Source: Nocardia albiluteola
GTDB taxonomy: Bacteria > Actinomycetota > Actinomycetes > Mycobacteriales > Mycobacteriaceae
Reading direction: 5' to 3'
Assembly (NCBI RefSeq): GCF_018860155.1
Contig: NZ_JAHKNI010000012.1
Span: 241,738 to 305,737, forward strand
Length of the DNA: 64,000 bases
Shown: piece after piece, positions 35,070 through 43,225 of the stretch
How positions within the stretch are numbered: the stretch's first letter is position 1
Layout of the letters: every line of letters begins with the position of its first letter
Notes under the pieces: model-generated
The model's input: the letters and a program-made list of their open reading frames with translations, nothing else
Database searches by the model: none
What the model was told of the DNA's origin: nothing
Made by a program: the position numbers and the translations under genes

Positions 35070-36017
35070 GTGAGTCGCGTGAGTAAGCAGGTCGATCTGA
35101 AGCAGCGGCATGCGACGGTGCTCGATCCGCCCGACTCGGTGAATCTTCCTGTGGTGGAACCGAATCCGCGCGGGCATCAGCCGGGTGAGCGGTGCCGGGA
35201 GCCCGGCTGCGGGAACTGCCACTGGGATGTGCAGCGGTTCAAATACTGGTTACGCGGCCGGTTGCTGGCCGACGGCGCCGACGACGTCGAGGTGGATCGG
35301 CCGCTCGGCGCACAGACACCAGGTCTGTTGTGGCGCAACGGATCTCGCCTGTTCGCCGTCGAGGTGCACAGCGCTCCGGTCGATATCGGGCACGCCGCGG
35401 AGCGGACCGCGCGGCTGCGGGCGGTGGGCGTGGACGAGGTGCTGTGGATGTGCCCGCCCGGATTCTGGGTGGGGCACCTGCCCGCCGTGGCCATCGACGA
35501 TTTCGCGGCCGCGGGTTGCGAGTACCAGGTCGTCTCGGGGCTGCTCGGGGTCGGGCCGACCGGGACCGCGGCGCCGTGCGAGGAGCCCCGGCCGGTGCGG
35601 GACGTCATGCGGGAATGGGTTACCGGTGCGCTGGCCTTCGGCTGGCGCGACGAGATCACGGGAGGTTGGGCGGCGGTGAGCACGTGGGAGCAGCACACGC
35701 GGGCGCAGGCGGCGAGGATCGCGCAGCAGCGCCAGGAACTGATGAATCAGCGCACGGCGCTGGCGCTGGCCCGCAAGGCGACCCGGGAGAAGGCCAAACA
35801 GGTGCACAAGCTGATGCATCGGCTCGAACGGTCCGAGCAGATCGCCGACGAGCTCGACGCGGCGCGTCGCAAGATCTCCGATCACAACCGCATCGATGCG
35901 ACCTATCGCCTTACGCTCGCCCGTCAGCGCGCGGCGCTGACGCATTGGCAGCTGATCACCTGCTTCGCCATGTTGATCATCGTGGCCTTCATCGGGTCCG
36001 CGGTGATCCTGCACTGA
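35070..36017 (+). CDS. CoiA-like nuclease-fold protein with coiled coil and C-terminal membrane anchor
   Basis: This ~315-residue protein combines three parts. Residues ~45-160 resemble the competence/CoiA nuclease core: RFKYWLRGRLLADGADDVEV, then LFAVEVHSAPVDIG, ERTARLRAVGVDEVLWMCPP. The family RPD and ExQ positions read TPG and EVH, so catalysis is doubtful. Residues ~210-285 are a charged coiled coil (KATREKAKQVHKLMHRLERS). A single helix ends the protein (LITCFAMLIIVAFIGSAVIL). A Cys-rich patch (CREPGCGNCHW) near residue 45 may bind metal. The start could be GTG 35067, 35070 or 35079. Faces the fusion protein at 36099. Confidence 0.7.
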   Translation: MSRVSKQVDLKQRHATVLDPPDSVNLPVVEPNPRGHQPGERCREPGCGNCHWDVQRFKYWLRGRLLADGADDVEVDRPLGAQTPGLLWRNGSRLFAVEVHSAPVDIGHAAERTARLRAVGVDEVLWMCPPGFWVGHLPAVAIDDFAAAGCEYQVVSGLLGVGPTGTAAPCEEPRPVRDVMREWVTGALAFGWRDEITGGWAAVSTWEQHTRAQAARIAQQRQELMNQRTALALARKATREKAKQVHKLMHRLERSEQIADELDAARRKISDHNRIDATYRLTLARQRAALTHWQLITCFAMLIIVAFIGSAVILH

Positions 36018-36098
36018 GCAGGCGCTCGCGCCGCCGGATGGCCCCGCGACGGAGCTTTCGGAGTCGACGGGGGAGCACCGGGTGGCGTGCGGTGGAGC

Positions 36099-37298
36099 TT
36101 ACGGGGCCGACGGGGCGGGTGCGCTCAGCCGGAACGGCCCGCGCTCCCAGCGCCAGTCGTGACGTAGCGCCATGGCGGCCAGATCGGTGATGCCGACGCC
36201 GAATTCCTGTGCGTAGCCTTGGAATTCGTCCCATGCGAGCGGTCCTTGGGCGAGCCGGTTGCGCAGGATGTTCTCGTGCTGGGCGGGCACGGTGTGGGCG
36301 CGTAGATCGGGTTCGCCGATTCGGCTGCCGGTGAACACCAGGTGGCCCCAGCCGTGCTCGTGGGCGGTGGCACGCGTCGCGGCGAGTTTGATTCGGTTGC
36401 CGTGCACCGCGATCCGCGCCAGCGGAACCGCATCGATCAGCACCGCGCGCCCGTCGGTGAGCCGGGCCGCGACCGTGGGGCAGTGCACACGCTCCACGCC
36501 ATCCAGGCAGTACTCCACGGCCGCGGGCCGTTCGGTGTATGCGGCGACCTGATCGCTCTCGTCCAGCATGCGCAGCAGGCGCGCCTCCAGCGCGGTATCG
36601 AAACTGGTTTCCCGGCCCAGGGTGTCGGAGAAGATCGAACCGCGGGCATCGTCGGCGGAGTCGATCGTGGTGAGCGGCAGCTCCGGCAGCGGGGCCGGGC
36701 TGCCGGTGGCCCATTCGACGCGCCGCAACAGCGGATTCAGCTGCCCGGTCACCGATTCCGCGGCGCGCGGAGTGCCCGGATGCCAGCGGCCGCGCTGCTG
36801 CCAGCCCGCGATCCGCTGGAAGACGAAGCCCGCCAAGCGCTTGGCATCGAGCAGGGCGTGCCCGGCCAGCCGCAGCCGCAGATACGCCAGATCCTGCGCG
36901 GCGATATCGGCGTCGGTGGCGTAGATCTCGGCCAGCAGCGTTCTGATCAGCCGCTGGTCGCCCCAGCCGACCGGATAGCGGGCGGCGAAGACCTCGGTGC
37001 TGGGATGTCCGGTGGCCTGCACGCGCCGCACCAGCTGCCCGGCGGCCCGGGTGTAGACCTGTCGCACACGATCCCGGGAGAGCTCGTAGCGGGCCCCGAG
37101 CAGGGTCAGCGTCTCCGGTCGTTCGCCGTCCAGGCCCAGGCGCAGGGTCATCAGCTCGCCGTCGCGCGGCCGCTCCTGCGCCTGCTCGGCGACCATCGCG
37201 GCGAGCGTCTCGTCGGAGTGCTCGAGATCGACGGTGACCGTGTCCTCGAGGTCGTCGGGCAGGGCGGTGTGCCCGTCCGTGATCTCGTCTGTCGTCAC
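36099..37298 (-). CDS. sigma-region-4-like HTH fused to a TnsA-like domain
   Basis: This 399-residue protein starts at GTG 37298. Residues ~45-105 look like sigma-70 region 4 (LMTLRLGLDGERPETLTLLG; YELSRDRVRQVYTRAAGQLV). Residues ~105-210 are helical with no recognised fold. Residues ~225-330 follow the TnsA-type endonuclease layout: SFDTALEARLLRMLDES, AAYTERPAAVEYCLDG, CPTVAARLTDGRAVLIDAVP and ATAHEHGWGHLVFTG. The PD and ExK catalytic positions read PT and DAVP, so it may be a non-cutting DNA-binding protein. No sigma region 2 exists, so it is not a sigma factor. The function is unknown. Confidence 0.65.
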   Translation of the reverse strand: MTTDEITDGHTALPDDLEDTVTVDLEHSDETLAAMVAEQAQERPRDGELMTLRLGLDGERPETLTLLGARYELSRDRVRQVYTRAAGQLVRRVQATGHPSTEVFAARYPVGWGDQRLIRTLLAEIYATDADIAAQDLAYLRLRLAGHALLDAKRLAGFVFQRIAGWQQRGRWHPGTPRAAESVTGQLNPLLRRVEWATGSPAPLPELPLTTIDSADDARGSIFSDTLGRETSFDTALEARLLRMLDESDQVAAYTERPAAVEYCLDGVERVHCPTVAARLTDGRAVLIDAVPLARIAVHGNRIKLAATRATAHEHGWGHLVFTGSRIGEPDLRAHTVPAQHENILRNRLAQGPLAWDEFQGYAQEFGVGITDLAAMALRHDWRWERGPFRLSAPAPSAP

Positions 37299-37505
37299 CA
37301 GTCTCGCCCGCTTTCGCCTGTTCGTTCGAATAGGGTATCCCGGCGGGCGGCGTGTGGGCGGTAGGCGAGAGCTGTGTCGGGTCGAGCGTGCCACGCTCGG
37401 TGGCGTTGTGCCACCGTGGGTTCCATCTCCCGGGGACCGCGGGGAGTTCCCGCCATGCCGATTCCGGGCCGCCGCTAGGGAGTGAACTCGCGTGGGCCGG
37501 GACCT

Positions 37506-38903
37506 CTACTCGGCGACGGGACGTCCGGCGACGCCGTAGCGTGTTATGACCAGCGCGCCCGCCCAAGCGACAGCGGTCCCCAGGGCGAGCCAGTGCAGGG
37601 AGCTGACGAAATGCGTGCCGGAGGGGGAGCCTGCGACGGCGCCGAATATCGCGACGCCGCTGGCGGTTCCGATCTGGCGGGCCGTGTTGGAGGTGCCCGT
37701 CGCCAGCCCGGCGCGGTCGGCCGGCGTCGCCCGCACGACGGCGGCCACCACCGACGCCGTGATCAATCCGGATCCGCAGCCGAGCAAGCCGAATCCGACA
37801 AGGAGCCAGCCGATTCCGCCCGCGCCGTGCAGTTGGGTCAGCGCCAGCGATCCCACGATGGCGATCGCACAGCCGAGAGTGACCGAGGTGCGAGGCCCGC
37901 GTGCTGCCGTGATCCGGCCCGCGACGGGCGCGAGCACCACCAGCGGAACCGCCAGGGGCAGCACGGACAATCCGGAGGCGAGCGGCGAATAGCCCAGCAC
38001 GTCCTGCAGATACAGCGTGGTGACGAACAGCAGGCCGTTGAAGATCAGATTCATGGTCAGCGCGACCACGTTGGGGCTCAGGAATTCCTTGCGGCGCAAC
38101 AGATCCAGCGGCAGCACCGGATGGGTGCTGCGTGCGGCCGAGGTCAGCGCGGTGGCCAGCGCCGCCACCGCCGCCACCGCCGACGCGGCGATCAACACGG
38201 GCGCGGCATGGTGTCCGATCGAGATGATGGTGAACACCAGCCCGCCCAGGCCGATGACGAACCCGGCCAGCCCGCGCACGTCCAGCCGCCCGCTCCGGTT
38301 CCCGGGCCGGGCCGGAACCGTCCACAGCGTGGCCGCGATGGTCAGCGCGGTCAGCGGCACATTGATCCAGAACACCGGCCGCCAGCCGAGCCAGCCCACC
38401 AGAATCCCGCCCAGCAGCGGCCCGGCCGGAAGCGCCAGCGACGAGATTGCCGCCCACGTGCCCAGCGCCCGGGCCTGGTCGGCACGGTCCGGGAACGCCT
38501 CGACGATGACCGCCATCGTGCTGGGCAGCAGCAGTGCACCGCCCACGCCCTGCACCACCCGCGCCCCGATCAGCACCCCGACGTCCGGCGCCGTCGCGCA
38601 GATCAGCGATGCCACCCCGAATATCGCGAACCCGGCGATCAGCACCCGGCGATGACCGATCCGGTCGCCGATGGTTCCGCCCGCCAGCAGCAGGCCGGCG
38701 ATCGCCACCACGTATCCGTCGACCACCCACTGCAGCATCGACACGTCCGACCGCAGGCCGTGCCCGATATCGGGCAGGGCGACGTTGACGATCGTGACAT
38801 CCAGCAGCACCAGGAACATGCCGGCGCACATCACGCCGAGCACACGTCCGGGCTGTATCTCGCGTATTTCCTCGTTTCGGATGGTGAGACTCGAAATGCT
38901 CAC
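37506..38903 (-). CDS. MFS multidrug efflux transporter, DHA2 (14-helix) type
   Basis: This 465-residue protein has about fourteen hydrophobic helices. Motif C/A-type signatures are present: LVLLDVTIVNVALPDIG near residue 33, LLAGGTIGDRIGHRRVLIAG and VQGVGGALLLPSTMAVIVEA. These mark EmrB/QacA-like drug:H+ antiporters. It is divergent from an ArsR-type regulator gene at 39265, with 361 bases between them. That layout suggests regulation of the pump by the ArsR protein. The substrate is unknown. Confidence 0.9.
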   Translation of the reverse strand: MSISSLTIRNEEIREIQPGRVLGVMCAGMFLVLLDVTIVNVALPDIGHGLRSDVSMLQWVVDGYVVAIAGLLLAGGTIGDRIGHRRVLIAGFAIFGVASLICATAPDVGVLIGARVVQGVGGALLLPSTMAVIVEAFPDRADQARALGTWAAISSLALPAGPLLGGILVGWLGWRPVFWINVPLTALTIAATLWTVPARPGNRSGRLDVRGLAGFVIGLGGLVFTIISIGHHAAPVLIAASAVAAVAALATALTSAARSTHPVLPLDLLRRKEFLSPNVVALTMNLIFNGLLFVTTLYLQDVLGYSPLASGLSVLPLAVPLVVLAPVAGRITAARGPRTSVTLGCAIAIVGSLALTQLHGAGGIGWLLVGFGLLGCGSGLITASVVAAVVRATPADRAGLATGTSNTARQIGTASGVAIFGAVAGSPSGTHFVSSLHWLALGTAVAWAGALVITRYGVAGRPVAE

Positions 38904-38910
38904 GACTCCA

Positions 38911-38931
38911 CCTCGCTGGCGCTCGGCTCCG
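38911..38931 (+). repeat. dispersed intergenic repeat, copy 2
   Basis: Exact copy of the 21-base element at 3470-3490. It lies directly upstream of the MFS start in the 361-base divergent space (38904-39264), where I see no other element apart from a nearby TCCGCTTCGCTCCG patch. Confidence 0.6.
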
Positions 38932-39264
38932 TCGTGCGCATCGCGCGCTGGCCTGTTGGTTCACTCCGCTTCGCTCCGTTCACACGGACAGTGTTTCCCG
39001 GGAAAAGTTCGGTGTGGGCCGAAGAATGGGCGGAGCGGAGTCAGGGAGGTGTCCGGTCCCGGGGCTCCGCCGTTGAACTGGACTGCGGCAGCTGAAGCGG
39101 ACTGCGGAAGCGGCGGCAAAGGAACCGGCCGGCCAGCTGCACAACGCGCTGATCGGTGTCCGTCCTGCCCGGGCGATGAGGACCGATGCCGATACGACTG
39201 CCCGCGGGGACTCGGTGTGCATATTTCGGCGTCGGCCGAAGTGTTCACGCGGCAGACTGGGGGC

Positions 39265-40032
39265 ATGACGGATGTGCGGCCCCTGTATGGATATTCCGAT
39301 GTCGCGGAGATCGGCTCGCTGCTGGCCGATGCGACGCGGGCCAGGATCATGATCTGTCTGGCCGACGGTCGCGCGCTGCCCGCCTCGGTGTTGGCGTCCG
39401 AGGCCGGGGTCGCCGCCTCGACCGCCAGCGAACATCTTGCCCGCCTTGTCGAGGGTGGGCTGCTGACGGTCGAGCGTTCGGGCCGCCACCGCTACTACTC
39501 GATCGCGAACCCGCAGGTGGCGACGGCGCTCGAGGCCCTGGCCGCGCTCGCGCCGACCCGCCCGGTGCGGTCGCTGCGGGAGTCCACGCGCGCGGCGGCC
39601 CTGCGCCGCGCCCGCAGCTGCTACGACCATCTCGCCGGCCGTCTCGGCGTCGCCGTCACCGAGGCGCTGCTGGACCACGGTGCCTTGACCCGCACCGACG
39701 GCCTGTCCGGACTCTGCCGCGCCGAGGGCGACCGCCTCTCGGCCCGCGTGCACGACCACCCCTACGAGCTGGGCCCCGCCGCCGAACCGGTATTCGCCGC
39801 CCTGGGCGTCGACCTGCCCGCGGTCCGCCTGGAACGCCGCCCGCTCCTGCGTTTCTGCGTCGACTGGAGCGAACAACGCCACCACCTCAGCGGCGCCCTG
39901 GGCGCGGCCGTCCTGACCCGCATGGAATCCGCGGGCTGGGTGGAGCGCCACAGCTCGCGGCGTGCCCTGAAACTCACCGACCCGGGCGCCCGGGCGCTGG
40001 ATCGGATTCTGGGCGTGGAGCTGGCGGCGTAG
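39265..40032 (+). CDS. ArsR-family transcriptional regulator
   Basis: This 255-residue protein has an N-terminal winged helix: IGSLLADATRARIMICLADG, the recognition region ASEAGVAASTASEHLARLVE, and the wing VERSGRHRYYSIANPQVATA. The C-terminal ~150 residues carry further helical repeats with RARSCYDHLAGRLGVAVTEA and LERRPLLRFCVDWSEQRHHL. This long form occurs in actinobacterial ArsR proteins beside MFS pumps. The Cys pattern does not give a clear metal site. ATG 39265 has a G-run upstream. Its 3' end overlaps the convergent gene at 39974 by 59 bases. Confidence 0.88.
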   Translation: MTDVRPLYGYSDVAEIGSLLADATRARIMICLADGRALPASVLASEAGVAASTASEHLARLVEGGLLTVERSGRHRYYSIANPQVATALEALAALAPTRPVRSLRESTRAAALRRARSCYDHLAGRLGVAVTEALLDHGALTRTDGLSGLCRAEGDRLSARVHDHPYELGPAAEPVFAALGVDLPAVRLERRPLLRFCVDWSEQRHHLSGALGAAVLTRMESAGWVERHSSRRALKLTDPGARALDRILGVELAA

Positions 40033-40465
40033 CGGGGTTGCCGTCCGCGGCGAGCAGACCGGAGCGGGCCGCGCGCTCGACGGACTCCATGGCGGCAGAC
40101 GCGTGAGGGTAACCGATGTAGTTGGCCAGCAACGTCATCAGCGCGGTGAGGCCCTCGTGGCCGATCCCGTTCGCGCTCGCCAATCGCAGGTGGGTGTCGA
40201 GGCGGTCGCCGGTGACGCCCTGGGCGGTCAGCGCGGTGATGATGGCGACGCTCCGGTCCCGGGCGGTCAGCGCGCCGTGCGACCAGGCTGGACCGCCTGC
40301 GGAAGCGAAAGCCTCCGCTGCGAATACCGGTCCGACCCGCGCCGTCATGGCCGCCTCGACGTCCTGCTCGGGGACATCGAATATTCGTGCGTACGCCGCG
40401 ATGCCGCGCGCCCGCCTGGCCGCGGCGGAATTCTCGGCGGTCAGGTCCGCATCGGCGGTGGTCAT
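39974..40465 (-). CDS. carboxymuconolactone decarboxylase family protein
   Basis: This 163-residue protein has the AhpD/CMD-like fold: LTARDRSVAIITALTAQGVT, THLRLASANGIGHEGLTALM and ANYIGYPHASAAMES. The usual CxxC pair of AhpD is absent; the GIGHEGL motif with its His is that of CMD-type enzymes acting on lactones. ATG 40465 overlaps the stop of the upstream MBL gene by four bases, so the two are translationally coupled. Probably metabolises a ring-cleavage or lactone compound. Confidence 0.85.
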   Translation of the reverse strand: MTTADADLTAENSAAARRARGIAAYARIFDVPEQDVEAAMTARVGPVFAAEAFASAGGPAWSHGALTARDRSVAIITALTAQGVTGDRLDTHLRLASANGIGHEGLTALMTLLANYIGYPHASAAMESVERAARSGLLAADGNPATPPAPRPESDPAPGRPGR

Positions 40466-41376
40466 CGCACTCCTCCGGCGGCATGTTCCGCGTGTTCGGC
40501 GCATAGGCAGCCGACGCCGCGCTCGATCCATTCCCGCATCGTCCAGTCCGGGTGCCGCTGGATCATCAGGGCACGAACCTCCTCGGCGATGTCGTCCTCG
40601 CTCATGGCCGAATCCCGTCGCCGCCATGTCTCGTCGCGCAGTTCGCACAGGTAGTCGCGCACATCCGCGAGCAGCCGGCCATCGCCGATCGCACCGTGCC
40701 CCGGCACGACCACCCGCGCGGGCTCCGCGGCCAGCCGTTCCATCACCGAGATCCAGCGCAGCCCCGAGACGTCGGTGTCGTACGGCGGGAACCACGGAAA
40801 GATCGCGAACTGCCCGGCCTCGGCGAGGTCGCCGGTGAACAGCACGCCGGCGTCGGGGACGGCGACGACCTGGTCGCCCCTGCTGTGCGCGCGGCCGGTC
40901 GGGCGCAGCTCGACGGTCCGTCCACCCAGATCCAGCTCGTAGGCGCCCTCGTACACCTGGTCCGGCGTGGTCAGCGTGACGTCCTCGAGCTGCCGGGCGA
41001 TCGGCTCGCCGAGCTGGGAGAACATCGCCAGATAACTCTCGCCCTTGTGCGCGAGGTCGTCGGCTTGGGCCCGGTTGATCAGATAGGTCGCCTCGCCGGC
41101 GAACACCTGGGCGCCGAACGCGTGCTCGGGATGGAAGTGCGTGGTGGTCAGGTAGATTCGCCGCCCCCTGGCCTGCTCGGCGGCGAAGGCCAGGACCCTC
41201 TCGGCATTGCGTGGCCCCATGCCGGTGTCCACGACCAGTATGGAGTGCATCCCGCCGATCACCCCGATATTGGGCACCAGATCGACGCCGCGGTTCGGCA
41301 CCACGACGAGGTCGTGGCCCAGCTCCCGCACGTCCTCGATCTCGACGACTGGGTCCGGGTACGGGTATTCGGGCAT
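40462..41376 (-). CDS. metallo-beta-lactamase-fold hydrolase
   Basis: This 304-residue protein starts at ATG 41376 behind GAAGGGAT. The MBL core has VGVIGGMHSILVVDTGMGPR, the metal motif THFHPEHAFGAQ (family HxHxDH, with Asp replaced by Glu), the second His in GRAHSRGDQVV, LFTGDLAEAGQ and VVVPGHGAI. The C-terminal ~70 residues hold WRRRDSAMSEDDIAEEVRAL and a Cys pair (GCLCAEHAEHA). It forms an operon with the CMD gene and is divergent from a LysR gene, which is likely its regulator. Confidence 0.87.
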   Translation of the reverse strand: MPEYPYPDPVVEIEDVRELGHDLVVVPNRGVDLVPNIGVIGGMHSILVVDTGMGPRNAERVLAFAAEQARGRRIYLTTTHFHPEHAFGAQVFAGEATYLINRAQADDLAHKGESYLAMFSQLGEPIARQLEDVTLTTPDQVYEGAYELDLGGRTVELRPTGRAHSRGDQVVAVPDAGVLFTGDLAEAGQFAIFPWFPPYDTDVSGLRWISVMERLAAEPARVVVPGHGAIGDGRLLADVRDYLCELRDETWRRRDSAMSEDDIAEEVRALMIQRHPDWTMREWIERGVGCLCAEHAEHAAGGVR

Positions 41377-41528
41377 GGGTCGATCCCTTCGGGAGAGGTA
41401 TGGGTTGACGGTGCCCGGCGGGCTTACCTCCGCGGCGGGACCGGTCGATTCCAGTCCAGCACCGGTCCCTCGCCCCGGTCCAAGACCCGTTGCGTGCGGG
41501 CGATACCGCACGGGTATCGTCGCCCGTA

Positions 41529-42416
41529 ATGGACCTGCGTTTGCTCCGCTACTTCGTCGCCGTCGCCGAGGAACTCCACTTCCGGCGTGCCGCGGATCGA
41601 CTGCACATGAGCCAGCCACCGCTCAGTCGCGCGATCAAGACGCTGGAGGCGGACCTCGGTGCGGTCCTATTGCGCCGGGCTCCCGGCGGCGTCTCGCTCA
41701 CGGCCGCCGGTGAGGTCCTCTACGCTGAGGCGCGCTCGATTCTGGAGCACGCCGATCGGATCCCCGCCCGGGTCGCGGCGGTCGCGGGCACCGTCACCCT
41801 GACCGTCGGGACGTTGGGCGACAGCGCCGAAGAGGCCGGGCCGCGCCTGGTGGCCGCCTTCCGTGCACACCACCCCATGGTCCGGGTCCGCGTGCGGGAG
41901 GCCGATCTCGGCGACCCGACCTGCGGATTGCGAACGGGGCGCGTGGATGTCGCGCTCACTCGCGGGCCGTTCGAGGACTCCGGTATCAGAACCCATGTGC
42001 TGCGCCACGATTCGGTCGGTGTGGTGTTGCGCGTGGACGACCCGCTGGCCGGGCGGGAGGTCCTGCGCGTGGCCGACCTCGCGGATCGGCCGTGGTTCCG
42101 GCTGCCGGAGGGTACCGACCCTGTCTGGCGGGCGTTCTGGAACGCGACCACGCCGGAGGGCCCGTACCGCGACGGACCCGAGGTCCGCACCGTCCAGGAG
42201 TGCTTGCAGGCCGTCCTGTGGAACGGCACAATCGGCCTGACTCCCCTCGGTCACGCGCTCCCCGAGGGCCTGATCACCGTGCCGGTGGCCGATATGCCAC
42301 GCAGCCCGCTGGTCGTCGCCTGGAGCGATGCCAACAGCGATCCGCTGATCCGGTCGTTCATCCGCGTCGCCGATGCGATCTACCGCCCAGCGGGGCGGGC
42401 CTCCCGCCGCGTTTGA
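41529..42416 (+). CDS. LysR-family transcriptional regulator
   Basis: This 295-residue protein begins MDLRLLRYFVAVAEELHFRR, the canonical LysR winged helix with recognition segment AADRLHMSQPPLSRAIKTLE. The C-terminal effector-binding domain has the two periplasmic-binding-like lobes (VTLTVGTLGDSAEEAGPRLV; LADRPWFRLPEG; TIGLTPLGHALPEGL). ATG 41529 is the family start. It lies 152 bases from the divergent MBL/CMD operon, the standard layout for a LysR regulator and its target. No clear T-N11-A operator was singled out. Confidence 0.92.
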   Translation: MDLRLLRYFVAVAEELHFRRAADRLHMSQPPLSRAIKTLEADLGAVLLRRAPGGVSLTAAGEVLYAEARSILEHADRIPARVAAVAGTVTLTVGTLGDSAEEAGPRLVAAFRAHHPMVRVRVREADLGDPTCGLRTGRVDVALTRGPFEDSGIRTHVLRHDSVGVVLRVDDPLAGREVLRVADLADRPWFRLPEGTDPVWRAFWNATTPEGPYRDGPEVRTVQECLQAVLWNGTIGLTPLGHALPEGLITVPVADMPRSPLVVAWSDANSDPLIRSFIRVADAIYRPAGRASRRV

Positions 42417-42595
42417 TCGCGGTGCGCGGCAAAACCTTTCGCCGTATCTTCCGGCCCGGTACGGTCGCTGGGCCCGATCCCGTCATGATCAACCCGGGCC
42501 GATGTGTGGGTCATGCTGTGGCGCAGCATGATCGGGCCCGCAAGACCGCGAAAAATTCGCTTCCGGCGTGATGCACCGGGGCGTATCCTCGGTGA

Positions 42596-42931
42596 ATGAA
42601 TACCACAGGGGGGAACACTGCGGGATCGGATCTCGGAGTTCATATCGTTCCCGATAAAGTCCTTGCTTACGGCCACAGGGTTGCCGATATCGCCCAAACA
42701 TTGCAATCCGCATTGCATTCGGTCCATACCGAGGTCGACGATCTGCTGGAGAACGGGTGGAAGGGGCCCACCGCGACCGAATTCACGTCGGGCTGGAACG
42801 AAACCCACGAGAGCGGGCAGCAGATTTTGAGCGCGCTGTGCGATATGGCCGCGAAACTCGGGGTCAGCGTGGACTTCTATCGAACCGATGACGCCGGCAG
42901 CGGTGATCGGATCCGGGGGATCGAGCGATGA
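42596..42931 (+). CDS. WXG100-family protein, ESX-type
   Basis: This 111-residue helical protein has the WxG turn in LENGWKGPTATEFTSGWNET, between two long helices (YGHRVADIAQTLQSALHSVH and ESGQQILSALCDMAAKLGV). This is the hairpin shape of EsxA/EsxB-like proteins exported by type VII secretion. The first gene of a three-gene cassette: its stop overlaps the start of the next gene by four bases (ATGA). The ribosome binding site is weak. No ESX core (EccC, EccD) genes lie in the window, so secretion must use machinery elsewhere. Confidence 0.85.
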   Translation: MNTTGGNTAGSDLGVHIVPDKVLAYGHRVADIAQTLQSALHSVHTEVDDLLENGWKGPTATEFTSGWNETHESGQQILSALCDMAAKLGVSVDFYRTDDAGSGDRIRGIER

Positions 42932-43221
42932 GTACGGAGTTGACCGTCGATCTCGATCGACTCGATGACATCGTGACCAGGCTCGAGGGTCTCGCCGGAT
43001 ATATTCATGAGCACCTGGACGGTCTCGACGACGGCGTGGCATCCCTGCCGGGCATCTGGAAAAGCGCGGGGGCGCAGGCTTATACCGACGCGCATCGCCG
43101 ATGGGAGCCCAACGCCCGGGAATTCGCCGAGGGTGTGGCCGCCATGAGCGATGCCGCGCAATCGGCCCACGGCCGGTATACCCGGGTGATCGATGTCAAC
43201 GGCCGAATGCTGCGGGGATGA
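42928..43221 (+). CDS. WXG100-family protein, second
   Basis: This 97-residue protein has the hairpin of the WXG100 family. Helix 1 is LDRLDDIVTRLEGLAGYIHE, the turn is GIWKSAGAQAYTDAHRRW (WKS in place of WxG) and helix 2 is REFAEGVAAMSDAAQSAHGR. It overlaps the previous gene by four bases and ends four bases before the third gene, so all three are translated from one message. By analogy with other WXG pairs, the two small proteins may form a heterodimer that carries the large product. Confidence 0.85.
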   Translation: MSTELTVDLDRLDDIVTRLEGLAGYIHEHLDGLDDGVASLPGIWKSAGAQAYTDAHRRWEPNAREFAEGVAAMSDAAQSAHGRYTRVIDVNGRMLRG

Positions 43222-43225
43222 TCCG

